Source: Allomuricauda sp. (lineage in GTDB: Bacteria > Bacteroidota > Bacteroidia > Flavobacteriales > Flavobacteriaceae). Taken from it: DNA of 64,000 nucleotides. The notes beneath the pieces are model-generated. The model ran no database searches. It was not told the DNA's origin and saw only the letters and a program-made list of their open reading frames with translations. The stretch covers positions 62,001-126,000 of the forward strand of contig NZ_PABT01000049.1 of NCBI RefSeq assembly GCF_002699205.1. Reading direction: 5' to 3'. Position numbers and translations under genes: made by a program. Below are positions 8,804 to 17,478 of this stretch, in pieces. Each line of letters opens with the position of its first letter. Positions within the stretch are counted from its first letter, which is position 1.

Positions 8804-9418
8804 TTATTTGTCTTTCTTTTTAAGAAAAAGGCTCTCTTTGATACTTTTTAATCTTTTAAAAGCCTTTTTATTGATTTTTTCAGGTTTCTGTTTTTGTGCT
8901 TTTGGGTCGTGCAACATTCCGGTGCACAGACACATTTTTCTATCGGTGCGTGTTAGAATATCGAAATTCTTACAGGTTTGACAGCCTTTCCAAAATTCGG
9001 GGTCATCCGTAAGTTCGGAAAAGGTCACGGGTTTATAGCCCAGTTCGTAGTTCATTTTCATTACCGCGAGCCCTGTGGTGATGCCAAAAATTTTGGCGTC
9101 GGGGAATTTTTTTCTTGATAGGTCAAAAACAGCTTTTTTAATCTTTTTGGCCAGTCCCTGGTTTCTGTAATCAGGATGCACGATCAATCCAGAATTTGCT
9201 ACAAAGTCTTTGTTCCCCCAGACTTCTATATAGCAGAACCCCGCAAATTTATCTCCATCCAAAGCAATTATGGCATTGCCATTTTGGAGACGTTTTATGA
9301 TATATTCAGGTGTACGCCTGGCAATACCGGTACCTCGGACCTTTGCCGATTCGGTGATGGTATCACTAATTATCTGTGCGTATTTAATATGTGATTCGTT
9401 AGCAACAATAATTTCCAT
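8804..9418 (-). CDS. GNAT-family N-acyltransferase, candidate acylglutamate synthase
   Basis: First structural gene of the arginine operon; 204 residues. A GNAT fold is indicated by the acetyl-/acyl-CoA pyrophosphate loop HPDYRNQGLAKKI at about 81-93. It is followed by an unusual C-terminal cysteine set, C146-x2-C149 and C163-x-C165, that could bind a metal. The window has no classical argA or argJ, and Bacteroidota generally lack recognisable ones. A GNAT protein encoded with the arg genes is the best candidate to make N-acetyl- or N-succinylglutamate. The enzyme family is clear; the substrate is inference from position. It lies 92 bp downstream of the Arg-rich leader ORF. Confidence 0.8.
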   Translation of the reverse strand: MEIIVANESHIKYAQIISDTITESAKVRGTGIARRTPEYIIKRLQNGNAIIALDGDKFAGFCYIEVWGNKDFVANSGLIVHPDYRNQGLAKKIKKAVFDLSRKKFPDAKIFGITTGLAVMKMNYELGYKPVTFSELTDDPEFWKGCQTCKNFDILTRTDRKMCLCTGMLHDPKAQKQKPEKINKKAFKRLKSIKESLFLKKKDK

Positions 9419-9470
9419 TGCAAGCGATTATTCTGTAAAAAAATTGAAAAAATGTATTCGGAGGTTTTGC

Positions 9471-9497
9471 GGAAATGGACTCACCTATTTCCAATAG
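9471..9497 (-). promoter_or_regulatory. Overlapping alternative hairpins after the leader peptide
   Basis: On the minus strand CTATT (9497-9493) can pair with AATAG (9489-9485). Alternatively GGAAAT (9492-9487) can pair with ATTTCC (9476-9471). The two hairpins share bases and are mutually exclusive. Two T-runs follow at 9452-9447 and 9443-9437. The stems are short, so this is only suggestive of an attenuator; a strong intrinsic terminator stem is not evident by eye. Confidence 0.35.
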
Positions 9498-9510
9498 TTG
9501 TGTTGCACCC

Positions 9511-9597
9511 TTACGGGCGACGACGACGGGGAGTAAACGGACTGATGGGAGCAGTGATGCTCAAAGTGGATGATGATATGTACAGTTGTCCTTTCAT
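9511..9597 (-). CDS. Putative arginine-operon leader peptide (28 aa, four tandem Arg codons)
   Basis: A short ORF begins at the ATG at 9597 and ends with TAA at 9513-9511. The last eight residues are FTPRRRRP, encoded in part by CGT CGT CGT CGC CCG TAA. Four consecutive arginine codons just before a stop codon, directly upstream of an arginine biosynthesis operon on the same strand, is the classic layout of an attenuation leader in which ribosome stalling senses charged tRNA-Arg. The ORF is seen directly; the function is inferred. No Shine-Dalgarno sequence is evident, as usual in Bacteroidota. No other ORF occupies the interval between 9419 and 9645. Confidence 0.7.
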   Translation of the reverse strand: MKGQLYISSSTLSITAPISPFTPRRRRP

Positions 9598-9614
9598 TTC
9601 TGGAGGCTAATGTA

Positions 9615-9645
9615 CAAATTAATTCGAATTGGACTATGGTTGAAA
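9615..9645 (-). promoter_or_regulatory. Candidate Bacteroidota-type promoter of the arginine operon
   Basis: On the minus strand TTTC (9645-9642) is followed after 19 bases by TTAATTTG (9622-9615). Each differs by one base from the Bacteroidota consensus boxes TTTG and TAnnTTTG. It would start transcription about ten bases before the leader ORF. It directly abuts the 3' end of the preceding glycosyltransferase gene. Confidence 0.4.
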
Positions 9646-10998
9646 TTATTTTTTAAAGAAATATAACTTTTTTGGCCTACTACCTATCATTTCATAAATA
9701 AAAAAGCTGATTACCACAATGTATTCAATGGCCAACAACCAAAGATTCTCCTTATAGTCTGGGTTGGAGTAAGCGTAGTAGCTCAAAATTACGGTGCATG
9801 ACCATACCAAGGGAAACCGGTAATCGGTAAAGATTGCAAACCCCAATAGAAATACCACATACCATGGGTGAACTGTGCTGGAGAGAAAGTAATAAAAAGC
9901 CAATGCAAACACCATTGATGTGATAATGTCGGTCATTTTTTGGTTTTTCCGTAGAAAGGCTATCAACAATACAATAACAATAATGGCTTTTGTGAGAATG
10001 GAACCGTAAGAATCGATAAGTTCCCAGGGTTTGGCTTCAAAATAGGAGACGGCAATCTTTTTTACCACATTGTAAATGCTTGCGTTGAATTCAAAATTGG
10101 AAAACCATAATCCAACGGTCTCGGAATAATTATGTACAAATACCGGGGAATAGAAGGGAAGTAAAAGGACTGTACATCCCAATAGTACCAGCGTATAAAA
10201 ACCTACACTCTTTTTTAGGCCAAAATATTTTAGGAAGATGGGCAAGAATAGTAGAGGCATCAGTTTTACCATTATGGAGATGGCATATGGAACGGTTGCC
10301 CATTGCCATTTATTTTTTGATACGAGGTACAGGGCCCACACAAAAAAGAAGAGCATCACACCTTCAAAGTGTAGGTTTCCTGTCAGTTCTATGATTACCA
10401 GTGGGTTCAAAAAATACCAAAAGGCCATGTGGTTGGCCTTGTTGAGGTTTTGCAGCAGCTTTCTTCCGTAGTACAGTACGCCCAAATCTGCAAAGATAAT
10501 GAGCAGACGCAAGGCAATCGTGGAGCCCATGACACTTCCTCCCCCCAAAATTGAGGCCAGGGCAAAAAGCACTTGGTTTACGGGGGGGTAATTGCTGTAG
10601 TGTCGTGCGTTCAAGGAGGTCATGCCCTCATAAAGTTCTTGCATGGCGTCGAAGACCACGGTGCGCTGCTCCATGATTTGGTCAGGGGTGTACAGATACG
10701 GATTGATGCCATTTTTGATAAGCTCACCATCCCAAATGAAACGATAAAAATCCTGAGAAAGATTGGGTTCGGCAATCAAGAAAATCAATCGGAACAGGAT
10801 ACCGATGACCAAAAGAAACTTAAAGTTCCATTTTTCGAATTGGATGAGTTTAAAGCACAAGAAAAAAAGTGCGGCAAATAGCATGAACAGCTTTGCAAAG
10901 TCGGTTCGCTCTAGATTGTAGGCAAAGCTCCAATAGAATAGCATGCAGGCAACGGCAAAAAATATCGGGTATTTATGCAGTCGCCAATAAGATAGCAT
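9646..10998 (-). CDS. Multi-pass GT-C-type glycosyltransferase (mannosyltransferase-like)
   Basis: An integral membrane protein of 450 residues with roughly ten or more hydrophobic segments. The first extracytoplasmic loop carries an acidic motif (LSQDFYRFIWDG, near residue 80), as in GT-C enzymes that use polyprenyl-phosphate sugars; this is the GT87/DUF2029-like appearance. It is the third glycosyltransferase in a row, 9 bp after the preceding one, so it probably uses a lipid-linked sugar made by that cluster. Specificity for mannose is an annotation habit for this family and is not shown by the sequence. Confidence 0.75.
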   Translation of the reverse strand: MLSYWRLHKYPIFFAVACMLFYWSFAYNLERTDFAKLFMLFAALFFLCFKLIQFEKWNFKFLLVIGILFRLIFLIAEPNLSQDFYRFIWDGELIKNGINPYLYTPDQIMEQRTVVFDAMQELYEGMTSLNARHYSNYPPVNQVLFALASILGGGSVMGSTIALRLLIIFADLGVLYYGRKLLQNLNKANHMAFWYFLNPLVIIELTGNLHFEGVMLFFFVWALYLVSKNKWQWATVPYAISIMVKLMPLLFLPIFLKYFGLKKSVGFYTLVLLGCTVLLLPFYSPVFVHNYSETVGLWFSNFEFNASIYNVVKKIAVSYFEAKPWELIDSYGSILTKAIIVIVLLIAFLRKNQKMTDIITSMVFALAFYYFLSSTVHPWYVVFLLGFAIFTDYRFPLVWSCTVILSYYAYSNPDYKENLWLLAIEYIVVISFFIYEMIGSRPKKLYFFKK

Positions 10999-11007
10999 GG
11001 TTATGGT

Positions 11008-12492
11008 TTATGCCTTGGAAGTTAAGGATTTAAAGAATACAAATCCGAAGCCTAGGAACAACATGAGGTGGAAAGGGAACAATCCGTAGTCGTTCAACGG
11101 TATGGCGCTGTACATTCCGAAAAGGAAATAGATCATTAAGGCAAATTCCAAAATCATGTTGGGCGATAACTTGTTGGTCAAATATTTGTTGCCCTTCCAA
11201 GTGTCCTTAATACTATTTATATTGAATTTTGGTGTTCTCACAAATTCACTTCGTTTGCCCAAATGTCCTTCCAAAACTGCCACGCTGTTGTGCAAAGAGA
11301 AGCCCAATGCCACGGAGAAGAAGGTAAAGAAGAGTTTGATGTAATCCACAAAATTATCAAAACCACTGCCTTGAATACTCTTGTAGGTAAACCAATAGCA
11401 AACGAACAGGATAATGGTGCTCAGGATAAAGAAGCTGGTAACTTCAAACACCCATCCCAAATGTCCGTAGGTGTTTTTGATGTAAAGCATGGGTATACTC
11501 AACAATGCCACAATGAAAACACACAGGAACATGGAACTGTTCAATAGGTGCATTACACCGTGAAACTTGGTTTTGAAAGGTATGTTTTTTGAAGTGATGA
11601 CACTCCAAACTGTTTTTCTAAAGTTTTCAGCCCCTCCCTTGTTCCAGCGGAATTGTTGTGAACGGGCAGCACTGATAACAACGGGAAGCTCGGCGGGGGT
11701 TTCCACGTCTTCCAAATACTTGAATTTCCAGTTTTTCAATTGGGCGCGGTAGCTCAAATCCAAATCTTCGGTAAGTGTGTCACCTTCCCAGTTGCCGGCA
11801 TCCAAAATACATTCTTTTCTCCAGATACCTGCGGTACCGTTGAAGTTGATAAAGTGTCCTTTGGAATTTCTTCCTACCTGCTCCAAGGTAAAGTGGGCAT
11901 CCAGGGCAAAGGCTTGGATACGGGTAAGTGTGGAGTAATCTCTGTTGATGTGTCCCCAACGGGTCTGTACCACACCGATTTCTTCATCTTTAAAATAGGG
12001 AACGGTCTTTTTAAGCCAATCGGCCTCTGGAAGGAAATCAGCATCAAAAATGGCAATAAAATCACCTTTGGCTATTTCCAGACCTTCCTTTAGTGCTCCT
12101 GCTTTGAATCCTTTTCTGTTTTCCCTTCGGATGTGCTGAATGTCAAGTCCGGTCTGTTGAAGCTCTTTAACCCTTCGGGCAGTTTCTATTACAGAATCGT
12201 CAGTGGAATCGTCCAATACTTGGATTTCCAATTTGCTTTTTGGGTATTCGATCTTGGCAATGTTATCCAATAAACGCTCCATTACATATTCCTCATTATA
12301 AATGGGAAGTTGTATGGTTACGAAAGGAATTTCTTTGGGGTCGAGAAGATTGAATTTTGGGGCTTCTTCATTTCGCTTTTTATAACCTAGATAGTTGATC
12401 AGCAGATTTAACTGTGCGAGGCTATAAAAGAATATCAAAAGTAAGGCGAAACTATAAATAGCAATGATGATGTAAGCAATAGCAAGTCCCAT
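11008..12492 (-). CDS. Membrane-bound processive-type family 2 glycosyltransferase
   Basis: A cellulose-synthase-like GT2 of 494 residues with one N-terminal and about four C-terminal membrane segments around a cytosolic GT-A domain. The expected motifs are present: DDSTDDS, DAD (in FDADFLPE), TEDLDLS, and the QQFRW acceptor motif (QxxRW). Such enzymes elongate beta-glycans or glycosylate lipids. The start overlaps the stop of the upstream GT2 by one base, so the two are translationally coupled. The sugar polymer or lipid made here is unknown. Confidence 0.88.
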   Translation of the reverse strand: MGLAIAYIIIAIYSFALLLIFFYSLAQLNLLINYLGYKKRNEEAPKFNLLDPKEIPFVTIQLPIYNEEYVMERLLDNIAKIEYPKSKLEIQVLDDSTDDSVIETARRVKELQQTGLDIQHIRRENRKGFKAGALKEGLEIAKGDFIAIFDADFLPEADWLKKTVPYFKDEEIGVVQTRWGHINRDYSTLTRIQAFALDAHFTLEQVGRNSKGHFINFNGTAGIWRKECILDAGNWEGDTLTEDLDLSYRAQLKNWKFKYLEDVETPAELPVVISAARSQQFRWNKGGAENFRKTVWSVITSKNIPFKTKFHGVMHLLNSSMFLCVFIVALLSIPMLYIKNTYGHLGWVFEVTSFFILSTIILFVCYWFTYKSIQGSGFDNFVDYIKLFFTFFSVALGFSLHNSVAVLEGHLGKRSEFVRTPKFNINSIKDTWKGNKYLTNKLSPNMILEFALMIYFLFGMYSAIPLNDYGLFPFHLMLFLGFGFVFFKSLTSKA

Positions 12493-13181
12493 TATTTTAA
12501 ACTGTATTTAAAGATCCAACCCAATATTTTTATGCCAGCAAATATAGTACCTTTTACTGTACCTGATACTTTTGAGATACCAATTCTTTGTTTGTAACGT
12601 ACTGGTACTTCGATATATGACATTTTTTTTCTCAAAATTTTCAATTGCATTTCCACAGTCCACCCATAAGTTGTGTCCTGCATATCCAATTCTTTGAGCT
12701 TTTCATATTTTATCGCCCTAAATGGTCCCAGATCCGTAAAATTTGACCTAAAAAACAATCGCATTAAAAATGTGGCCAATTGGTTCCCAAAAACTTGCTG
12801 AGGAGTCATGGAACCCGGTTCGCGAAGTGATTTTTTTCGCGCACCGACCACAAAATCAATGTCATTTTCCAAAATCGGGGCGACGATCTTATCCAATTCT
12901 TCCGGATAATCTGAATAGTCTCCGTCAATAAATACGATGATATCGGGTGTTTTGGATTGTTCGGAGATGTATTTTAATCCTTTTAGGCAGGCGAAGCCGT
13001 AGCCCTTGCGGTTTTCCGTGATTACGGTTGCCCCAGCTTTTTCTGCATTTGCTACGGTATCGTCTGAGGAACCATTGTCGACAACCACGATTTCGGATAC
13101 ATGTTGAGGTAATCCTGAAACCACTAAACCAATGGAATCTCCTTCGTTGATTGCGGGGATGATGACTTTTATGTCCGCCAT
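12492..13181 (-). CDS. Family 2 glycosyltransferase, polyprenyl-phosphate sugar synthase-like
   Basis: A 229-residue GT-A glycosyltransferase resembling dolichyl-phosphate mannose synthase. KVIIPAINEGDSI starts the nucleotide-binding fold, VVDNGSSDDT follows, and FIDGDYSDYPEEL supplies the metal-binding DxD equivalent. A short hydrophobic C-terminus (FAGIKILGWIFKYSL) may anchor it to the membrane. The probable product is a polyprenyl-phosphate sugar used by the GT-C enzyme two genes downstream. It overlaps the next gene by one base and is 92 bp after the polyferredoxin gene. Confidence 0.88.
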   Translation of the reverse strand: MADIKVIIPAINEGDSIGLVVSGLPQHVSEIVVVDNGSSDDTVANAEKAGATVITENRKGYGFACLKGLKYISEQSKTPDIIVFIDGDYSDYPEELDKIVAPILENDIDFVVGARKKSLREPGSMTPQQVFGNQLATFLMRLFFRSNFTDLGPFRAIKYEKLKELDMQDTTYGWTVEMQLKILRKKMSYIEVPVRYKQRIGISKVSGTVKGTIFAGIKILGWIFKYSLK

Positions 13182-13273
13182 TGGCCGGGAATAAACTTTA
13201 GTTAGTGTTTAAGTGGCAAAACTAAAATTTTCCTTGTATTCCACTTTGAATTTTTCAAAAAGAAGGTTGATTT

Positions 13274-14878
13274 TTACTTTTTGTTGACAAGGGTCATTAG
13301 ATCCACGTCGTTGCCCAAAAGTACTTGGTTACTGTCTATTCTGCCTTCGAGGGGGCCGTTTTCTAGTTTAAGCACGCCCCTTGGGCATACTGCGGAACAG
13401 ATGCCACAACCAACACAGCTGGATCTAACAATATTCTCACCTTTTTGGGCATAGGCGCGTACATCGATGCCCATTTCACAATAGGTGGAACAGTTTCCGC
13501 AAGAAATGCACTGTCCCCCATTTGTGGTTATCCTAAAACGGGAGAACAGTTTTTGTTGAAAACCTAGTATCGCTGCCATTGGACATCCGAACCTGCACCA
13601 GACCCTACTGCCAAAAATGGGATAAAAACCCGTTCCGATCACTCCAGAGAAAATACTGCCAATCAAAAAGGAATAGGATTTACGGAGGGTTTCTGATTTG
13701 AGAAGAAATACTTGGCCCTCCCCACTAAGAAAGTGGAAGCCGATTAGGGCGATGATAATCACAAAATAACCGATGGCCCCGTACTGTGCATCTTTTTGAA
13801 GTTGGTCCCGTTTAAAGATCATAGCCCAACCAAAGACCAAGCTGAGCAATACGGCAACCCCTATCAAAAATGAGCTTTTCGTCAGCCAATATTTGCTGGT
13901 ATCCGTTCCCAGATAGGAATAGATCACTGCGGTGGTCATCAAGGTTACAAAAACCACTACGCTATGTACCACCCAACGTTCAATTTTCCACGCTTTAGTG
14001 GATTTATCACTCAATTGCCTAAAGGAGTCCCCGGCTGTTTCGGCAAGTCCACCGCAACCACAGACCCATGAACAGTACCATCTTTTCCCATATTTGTAGG
14101 TGAGAATTGGGGTTATCACGAAAATGGAGAGTATGGCGAATATCAACAAGGCAAAACCTATATCACCTGAACTTAAAAAGCCTTTGATGCGGTACCCTTC
14201 AAAATTATAATAGTTGAGGGGCCAAATACTTTTAAGGTCATAATAAGGAAGACTTCCGCCGTCCAAAATTTTATGACCATTCAAACGGGCCATCACCTCA
14301 GGAATTATGAACGCAAAAGCTGTTTGGAAAATCATGACACTGAAAGTACGTAGTCTTTCGTATCGATTATGACGATATTTCCAAAGAAATTTTATGCCAA
14401 AAGCCAAAATGGCAACGGTGTAGAGTGTGCCATAAACAAACCATTGACTGGCAGGGTTACCACTCAATAATTTACTTAAGGGATCAAAAAGGCCAATTAC
14501 ACCTTTATTGTCCCCATCATTTACCAAACCAAGATACTGAGGGTAAAAATAAAGCACGATATAAAAACCTGTTAAGGCCAAACCGGCGATCCAACCCCAC
14601 AATCCCCGACTAGAAATGGATTTGAACCAAACTCCGTCATTTTTGATACCAGGTAGTTTATTGGAATAGGCATCCCATGAAAACCAGATAATGCCGATTG
14701 AAATAGCTGAAAGGGACAGTGTCAACCACAACGTTTTATCGGGAAAGTTGACATTGAATGCCGCCAATAGGAGTATTCCCAATCCGGACAACCCCAAAAG
14801 TGTGGCTATTTTTTGATTGATACTCAAGCTTTTTGGTGGTTCCCCGGTAAGGGCCATGCTTTTATGGTACGTGCTCAT
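13274..14878 (-). CDS. Membrane-bound polyferredoxin, NapH/NosR/CcoG-like
   Basis: A 534-residue protein with many transmembrane segments and a C-terminal cytosolic di-cluster ferredoxin domain. Cysteine motifs seen are CSWVCGCGG near the middle, CRFGCP, then CISCGNCSTYC and CVGCGICSAVCP, the last two typical of two 4Fe-4S clusters. The arrangement resembles the NapH and NosR electron-transfer proteins, but no nap or nos genes are nearby. It sits 9 bp after an FAD oxidoreductase gene, which could supply its electrons. The terminal acceptor is unknown. Confidence 0.85.
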   Translation of the reverse strand: MSTYHKSMALTGEPPKSLSINQKIATLLGLSGLGILLLAAFNVNFPDKTLWLTLSLSAISIGIIWFSWDAYSNKLPGIKNDGVWFKSISSRGLWGWIAGLALTGFYIVLYFYPQYLGLVNDGDNKGVIGLFDPLSKLLSGNPASQWFVYGTLYTVAILAFGIKFLWKYRHNRYERLRTFSVMIFQTAFAFIIPEVMARLNGHKILDGGSLPYYDLKSIWPLNYYNFEGYRIKGFLSSGDIGFALLIFAILSIFVITPILTYKYGKRWYCSWVCGCGGLAETAGDSFRQLSDKSTKAWKIERWVVHSVVVFVTLMTTAVIYSYLGTDTSKYWLTKSSFLIGVAVLLSLVFGWAMIFKRDQLQKDAQYGAIGYFVIIIALIGFHFLSGEGQVFLLKSETLRKSYSFLIGSIFSGVIGTGFYPIFGSRVWCRFGCPMAAILGFQQKLFSRFRITTNGGQCISCGNCSTYCEMGIDVRAYAQKGENIVRSSCVGCGICSAVCPRGVLKLENGPLEGRIDSNQVLLGNDVDLMTLVNKK

Positions 14879-14887
14879 AATATTGGG

Positions 14888-16237
14888 TTAGGCAATTTGG
14901 AAGATACGTTTAAGGTTTTTCTTTTTTAGGGTAATCGATTTTCCAAAATCGGTATTGTATTTGGAAACTATTTCTGGTTCAAATCTTTTATAGAACTCTG
15001 GGTCAAAATTGGCGTCAATGAGGTGTTCCATTACAAAATCAATATCTCTTTTCTCGTTGAGCCAACGGTCAAATATTTCGTGGCGCATTCGGATTCCAAA
15101 GGTGTTGATACCTAAAAACGTTTTGGAATCCCTGTCAAAAGCGATGGTAATGCAGATTTTTTCTTTTGGGTGTCTCCAATGAAAATGCACTTCTGTCTCT
15201 TTTTTTCTTCTTTCTGAAAAAACCCAACCATAGGTTTGGTACTCAATATCCAGAAACTTGGCAGAGTTGAACCAATGTCCTGGCCTGTATTCCGTTGGGT
15301 TTCCACAAATGGTCTGGGCAAGTGTTTCACCCATCATCCGACCTGTGTACCAAACCGCTTCGATTGCTCTTCGGTTTCCGATGGGTTCCTGCTGTTCGGC
15401 ACAATCACCGATGGCATAAACATCGGCTATATTGGTTTCCAACATCCGATTTACTTTGACCCCACGGCCTAATTCAATACCGGAACCTTTTAAAAAATCA
15501 ATATTGGGTGTAACTCCGGCCGTCAGTCCAACAAAATCACATTTGATTTCTTCACCCGTTTCGGCAATGGTCACGGATTTCACTTTTCCATTTTCGTCCG
15601 GGTTGATTTCCTTCAACGAGCTGCCCAATCGAAGATCAATATGATGCTCTCGAATATGTTCGTTGATCATTTGCGATTCACCATTGGGCAAGACCCCGTT
15701 CCAAAAACTGGTTTCACGCACCAAAAAAGTAACTGGAATATCACGGGTACGAAGCATTTCGGCCAGTTCAATACCAATTAGCCCACCACCTACGATTACG
15801 GCTCGTTTGCATACTTTGTTGTTGGGGGCGTTTTTTTCCAAAAGTTCCAAATCTTGTTTGGAATAGAGTCCTTGAACACCATTCAAATCCTGTCCGGGCC
15901 ATCCAAATTTATTGGGTTTGGAACCGGTTGCAATAATGAGTTTATCATAATTTAGATTGGGGCCACCGTCAATCTGAAGTACTTTTTCGTCGGTGTTTAC
16001 CCGTGAAACATAGCCCTCCACCAATTCTATCCTGTTCTTTTTCCAGAAGTTGTTTTCATAGGGCTGGGTATGTTCAAATTTCATGTGGCCCATATACACG
16101 TACATCAAAGCAGTTCTTGAAAAAAAATACTTGCTTTCGGCTGAAACAATGGTAATTTTTTTATCGGATAGTTTTCGGATATGCCTGGCAGCGGTAACAC
16201 CGGCTATACCGTTTCCAATGATGACAATATGTTCCAT
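14888..16237 (-). CDS. NAD(P)/FAD-dependent oxidoreductase
   Basis: A two-dinucleotide-binding-domain flavoprotein of 449 residues. IIGNGIAGVTAARHI at the N-terminus binds FAD, VIVGGGLIGIELAEML near residue 165 binds NAD(P)H, and YAIGDCAE is the second FAD motif. The pattern matches nitrite/rubredoxin/ferredoxin reductase-like enzymes. It is the first gene of a minus-strand operon, followed by the polyferredoxin, which suggests transfer from NAD(P)H to a membrane redox chain. It is divergent from the GH113-like gene across 128 bp. Confidence 0.9.
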   Translation of the reverse strand: MEHIVIIGNGIAGVTAARHIRKLSDKKITIVSAESKYFFSRTALMYVYMGHMKFEHTQPYENNFWKKNRIELVEGYVSRVNTDEKVLQIDGGPNLNYDKLIIATGSKPNKFGWPGQDLNGVQGLYSKQDLELLEKNAPNNKVCKRAVIVGGGLIGIELAEMLRTRDIPVTFLVRETSFWNGVLPNGESQMINEHIREHHIDLRLGSSLKEINPDENGKVKSVTIAETGEEIKCDFVGLTAGVTPNIDFLKGSGIELGRGVKVNRMLETNIADVYAIGDCAEQQEPIGNRRAIEAVWYTGRMMGETLAQTICGNPTEYRPGHWFNSAKFLDIEYQTYGWVFSERRKKETEVHFHWRHPKEKICITIAFDRDSKTFLGINTFGIRMRHEIFDRWLNEKRDIDFVMEHLIDANFDPEFYKRFEPEIVSKYNTDFGKSITLKKKNLKRIFQIA

Positions 16238-16365
16238 GGACTTGGTTTGATTGTAATTATATGTCGTTTATTTTGAACGAACTTAACGGTGCTATGAAAA
16301 TTAATAAGAATTTGGCAGCTAGGTGACGTTTTAAAAGTATTATTTTAGAGGGGAGTATAATCATT

Positions 16366-17379
16366 ATGAGAAAATTAGTTTTTATTCTGGCTTTTGCCGC
16401 TGTCTCTTGCAGTAGCAGCAAATTTGACAAAGTCAACGGCATCAGTTTTGTGTCGTCCAGGGAAGAATTGTCGCAGCACCATATAGATCCTGTTCTTAAT
16501 ATTCAAGCGAATTATGCGGCAATCATGCCTTTTGGCTTTATCCGGGATATGGATTCACCTGATTTGGTTTTTGATTCGGACCGCCAATGGTTTGGTGAAA
16601 CCAGGGAAGGGGCTAAACAGTATATTCAGAAATTGCATCAAAATGGGGTGAGCGTTATGGTGAAGCCCCAGATATGGATTCGTGGAGGTGAGTTTACTGG
16701 AAATATGACGATGCGTACCGAGGAAGATTGGATAAAACTGGAGGCATCCTATGAAAAGTTCATTCTGTTGTATGCAGATTTGGCAGAAGAAACCCAGAGT
16801 GATATTTTTTGTATTGGGACAGAGTTAAAGGCCTTTGTGAACAATCGACCTGAATTTTGGAACCATCTTATCCAAAAGGTAAAAAAAATCTATAATGGTC
16901 AGTTGACCTATGCAGCCAATTGGGACGAATATGCAAAAACACCGTTTTGGAAGCAATTGGATTACATTGGTGTAAATGCTTATTTCCCATTGTGTGAAGA
17001 GGAAACCCCAACTATTGAAACACTTACTGAAGGGTGGCAACCTTGGAAGACCCAACTCAGGAAACTGGCCAAGGAAAAGGATAGGCCCATCCTTTTTACT
17101 GAGTTTGGGTATCGCAGTATGGATTTTACAGGCAAAAAACCTTGGCTGGTGGACCGTAACCAAATGGATGTAAACCTTAAGGCACAAGCCGATGCCACAC
17201 AGGTGATCTTTGATGAATTCTGGAACGAAAATTGGTTTGCGGGAGGCTTTGTTTGGAAATGGTTTATGCAGCACGATCAGGTAGGAGGGCATGGGGACAA
17301 CCGTTTTACCCCCCAAAACAAACCTGCAGAATCTGTTATTCGAAGACAGTATGGCCAATTGAAGAAATCGAGCTTATAA
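16366..17379 (+). CDS. GH113-like TIM-barrel glycoside hydrolase, lipoprotein
   Basis: 337 residues with a lipoprotein signal (VSCSSS, lipobox Cys16). The TIM-barrel sequence resembles glycoside hydrolase family 113, known for beta-mannanase activity. Likely catalytic glutamates are Glu153 in GTELKAF (acid/base) and Glu246 in FTEFGYRS (nucleophile). It is probably anchored in the envelope. It diverges from the oxidoreductase/glycosyltransferase operon, and its substrate could be the glycan made there or an external mannan; neither is shown. Confidence 0.8.
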   Translation: MRKLVFILAFAAVSCSSSKFDKVNGISFVSSREELSQHHIDPVLNIQANYAAIMPFGFIRDMDSPDLVFDSDRQWFGETREGAKQYIQKLHQNGVSVMVKPQIWIRGGEFTGNMTMRTEEDWIKLEASYEKFILLYADLAEETQSDIFCIGTELKAFVNNRPEFWNHLIQKVKKIYNGQLTYAANWDEYAKTPFWKQLDYIGVNAYFPLCEEETPTIETLTEGWQPWKTQLRKLAKEKDRPILFTEFGYRSMDFTGKKPWLVDRNQMDVNLKAQADATQVIFDEFWNENWFAGGFVWKWFMQHDQVGGHGDNRFTPQNKPAESVIRRQYGQLKKSSL

Positions 17380-17478
17380 AGATATTGGTCTCATTATAAA
17401 ATTTTTATCCCATTTAAAAGTAATTGTTGCCATTTTTTACCCATCTTTGTAACGCATCCCACCCAAAAACATAAAGCA

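Noticed and set aside
17423..17449. Promoter-like ATTG...CATCTTTG before the LysM gene
   Set aside because: The -7-like box is reasonable but the spacing to the upstream box is only 15 bases, short for Bacteroidota promoters; not listed as a feature.
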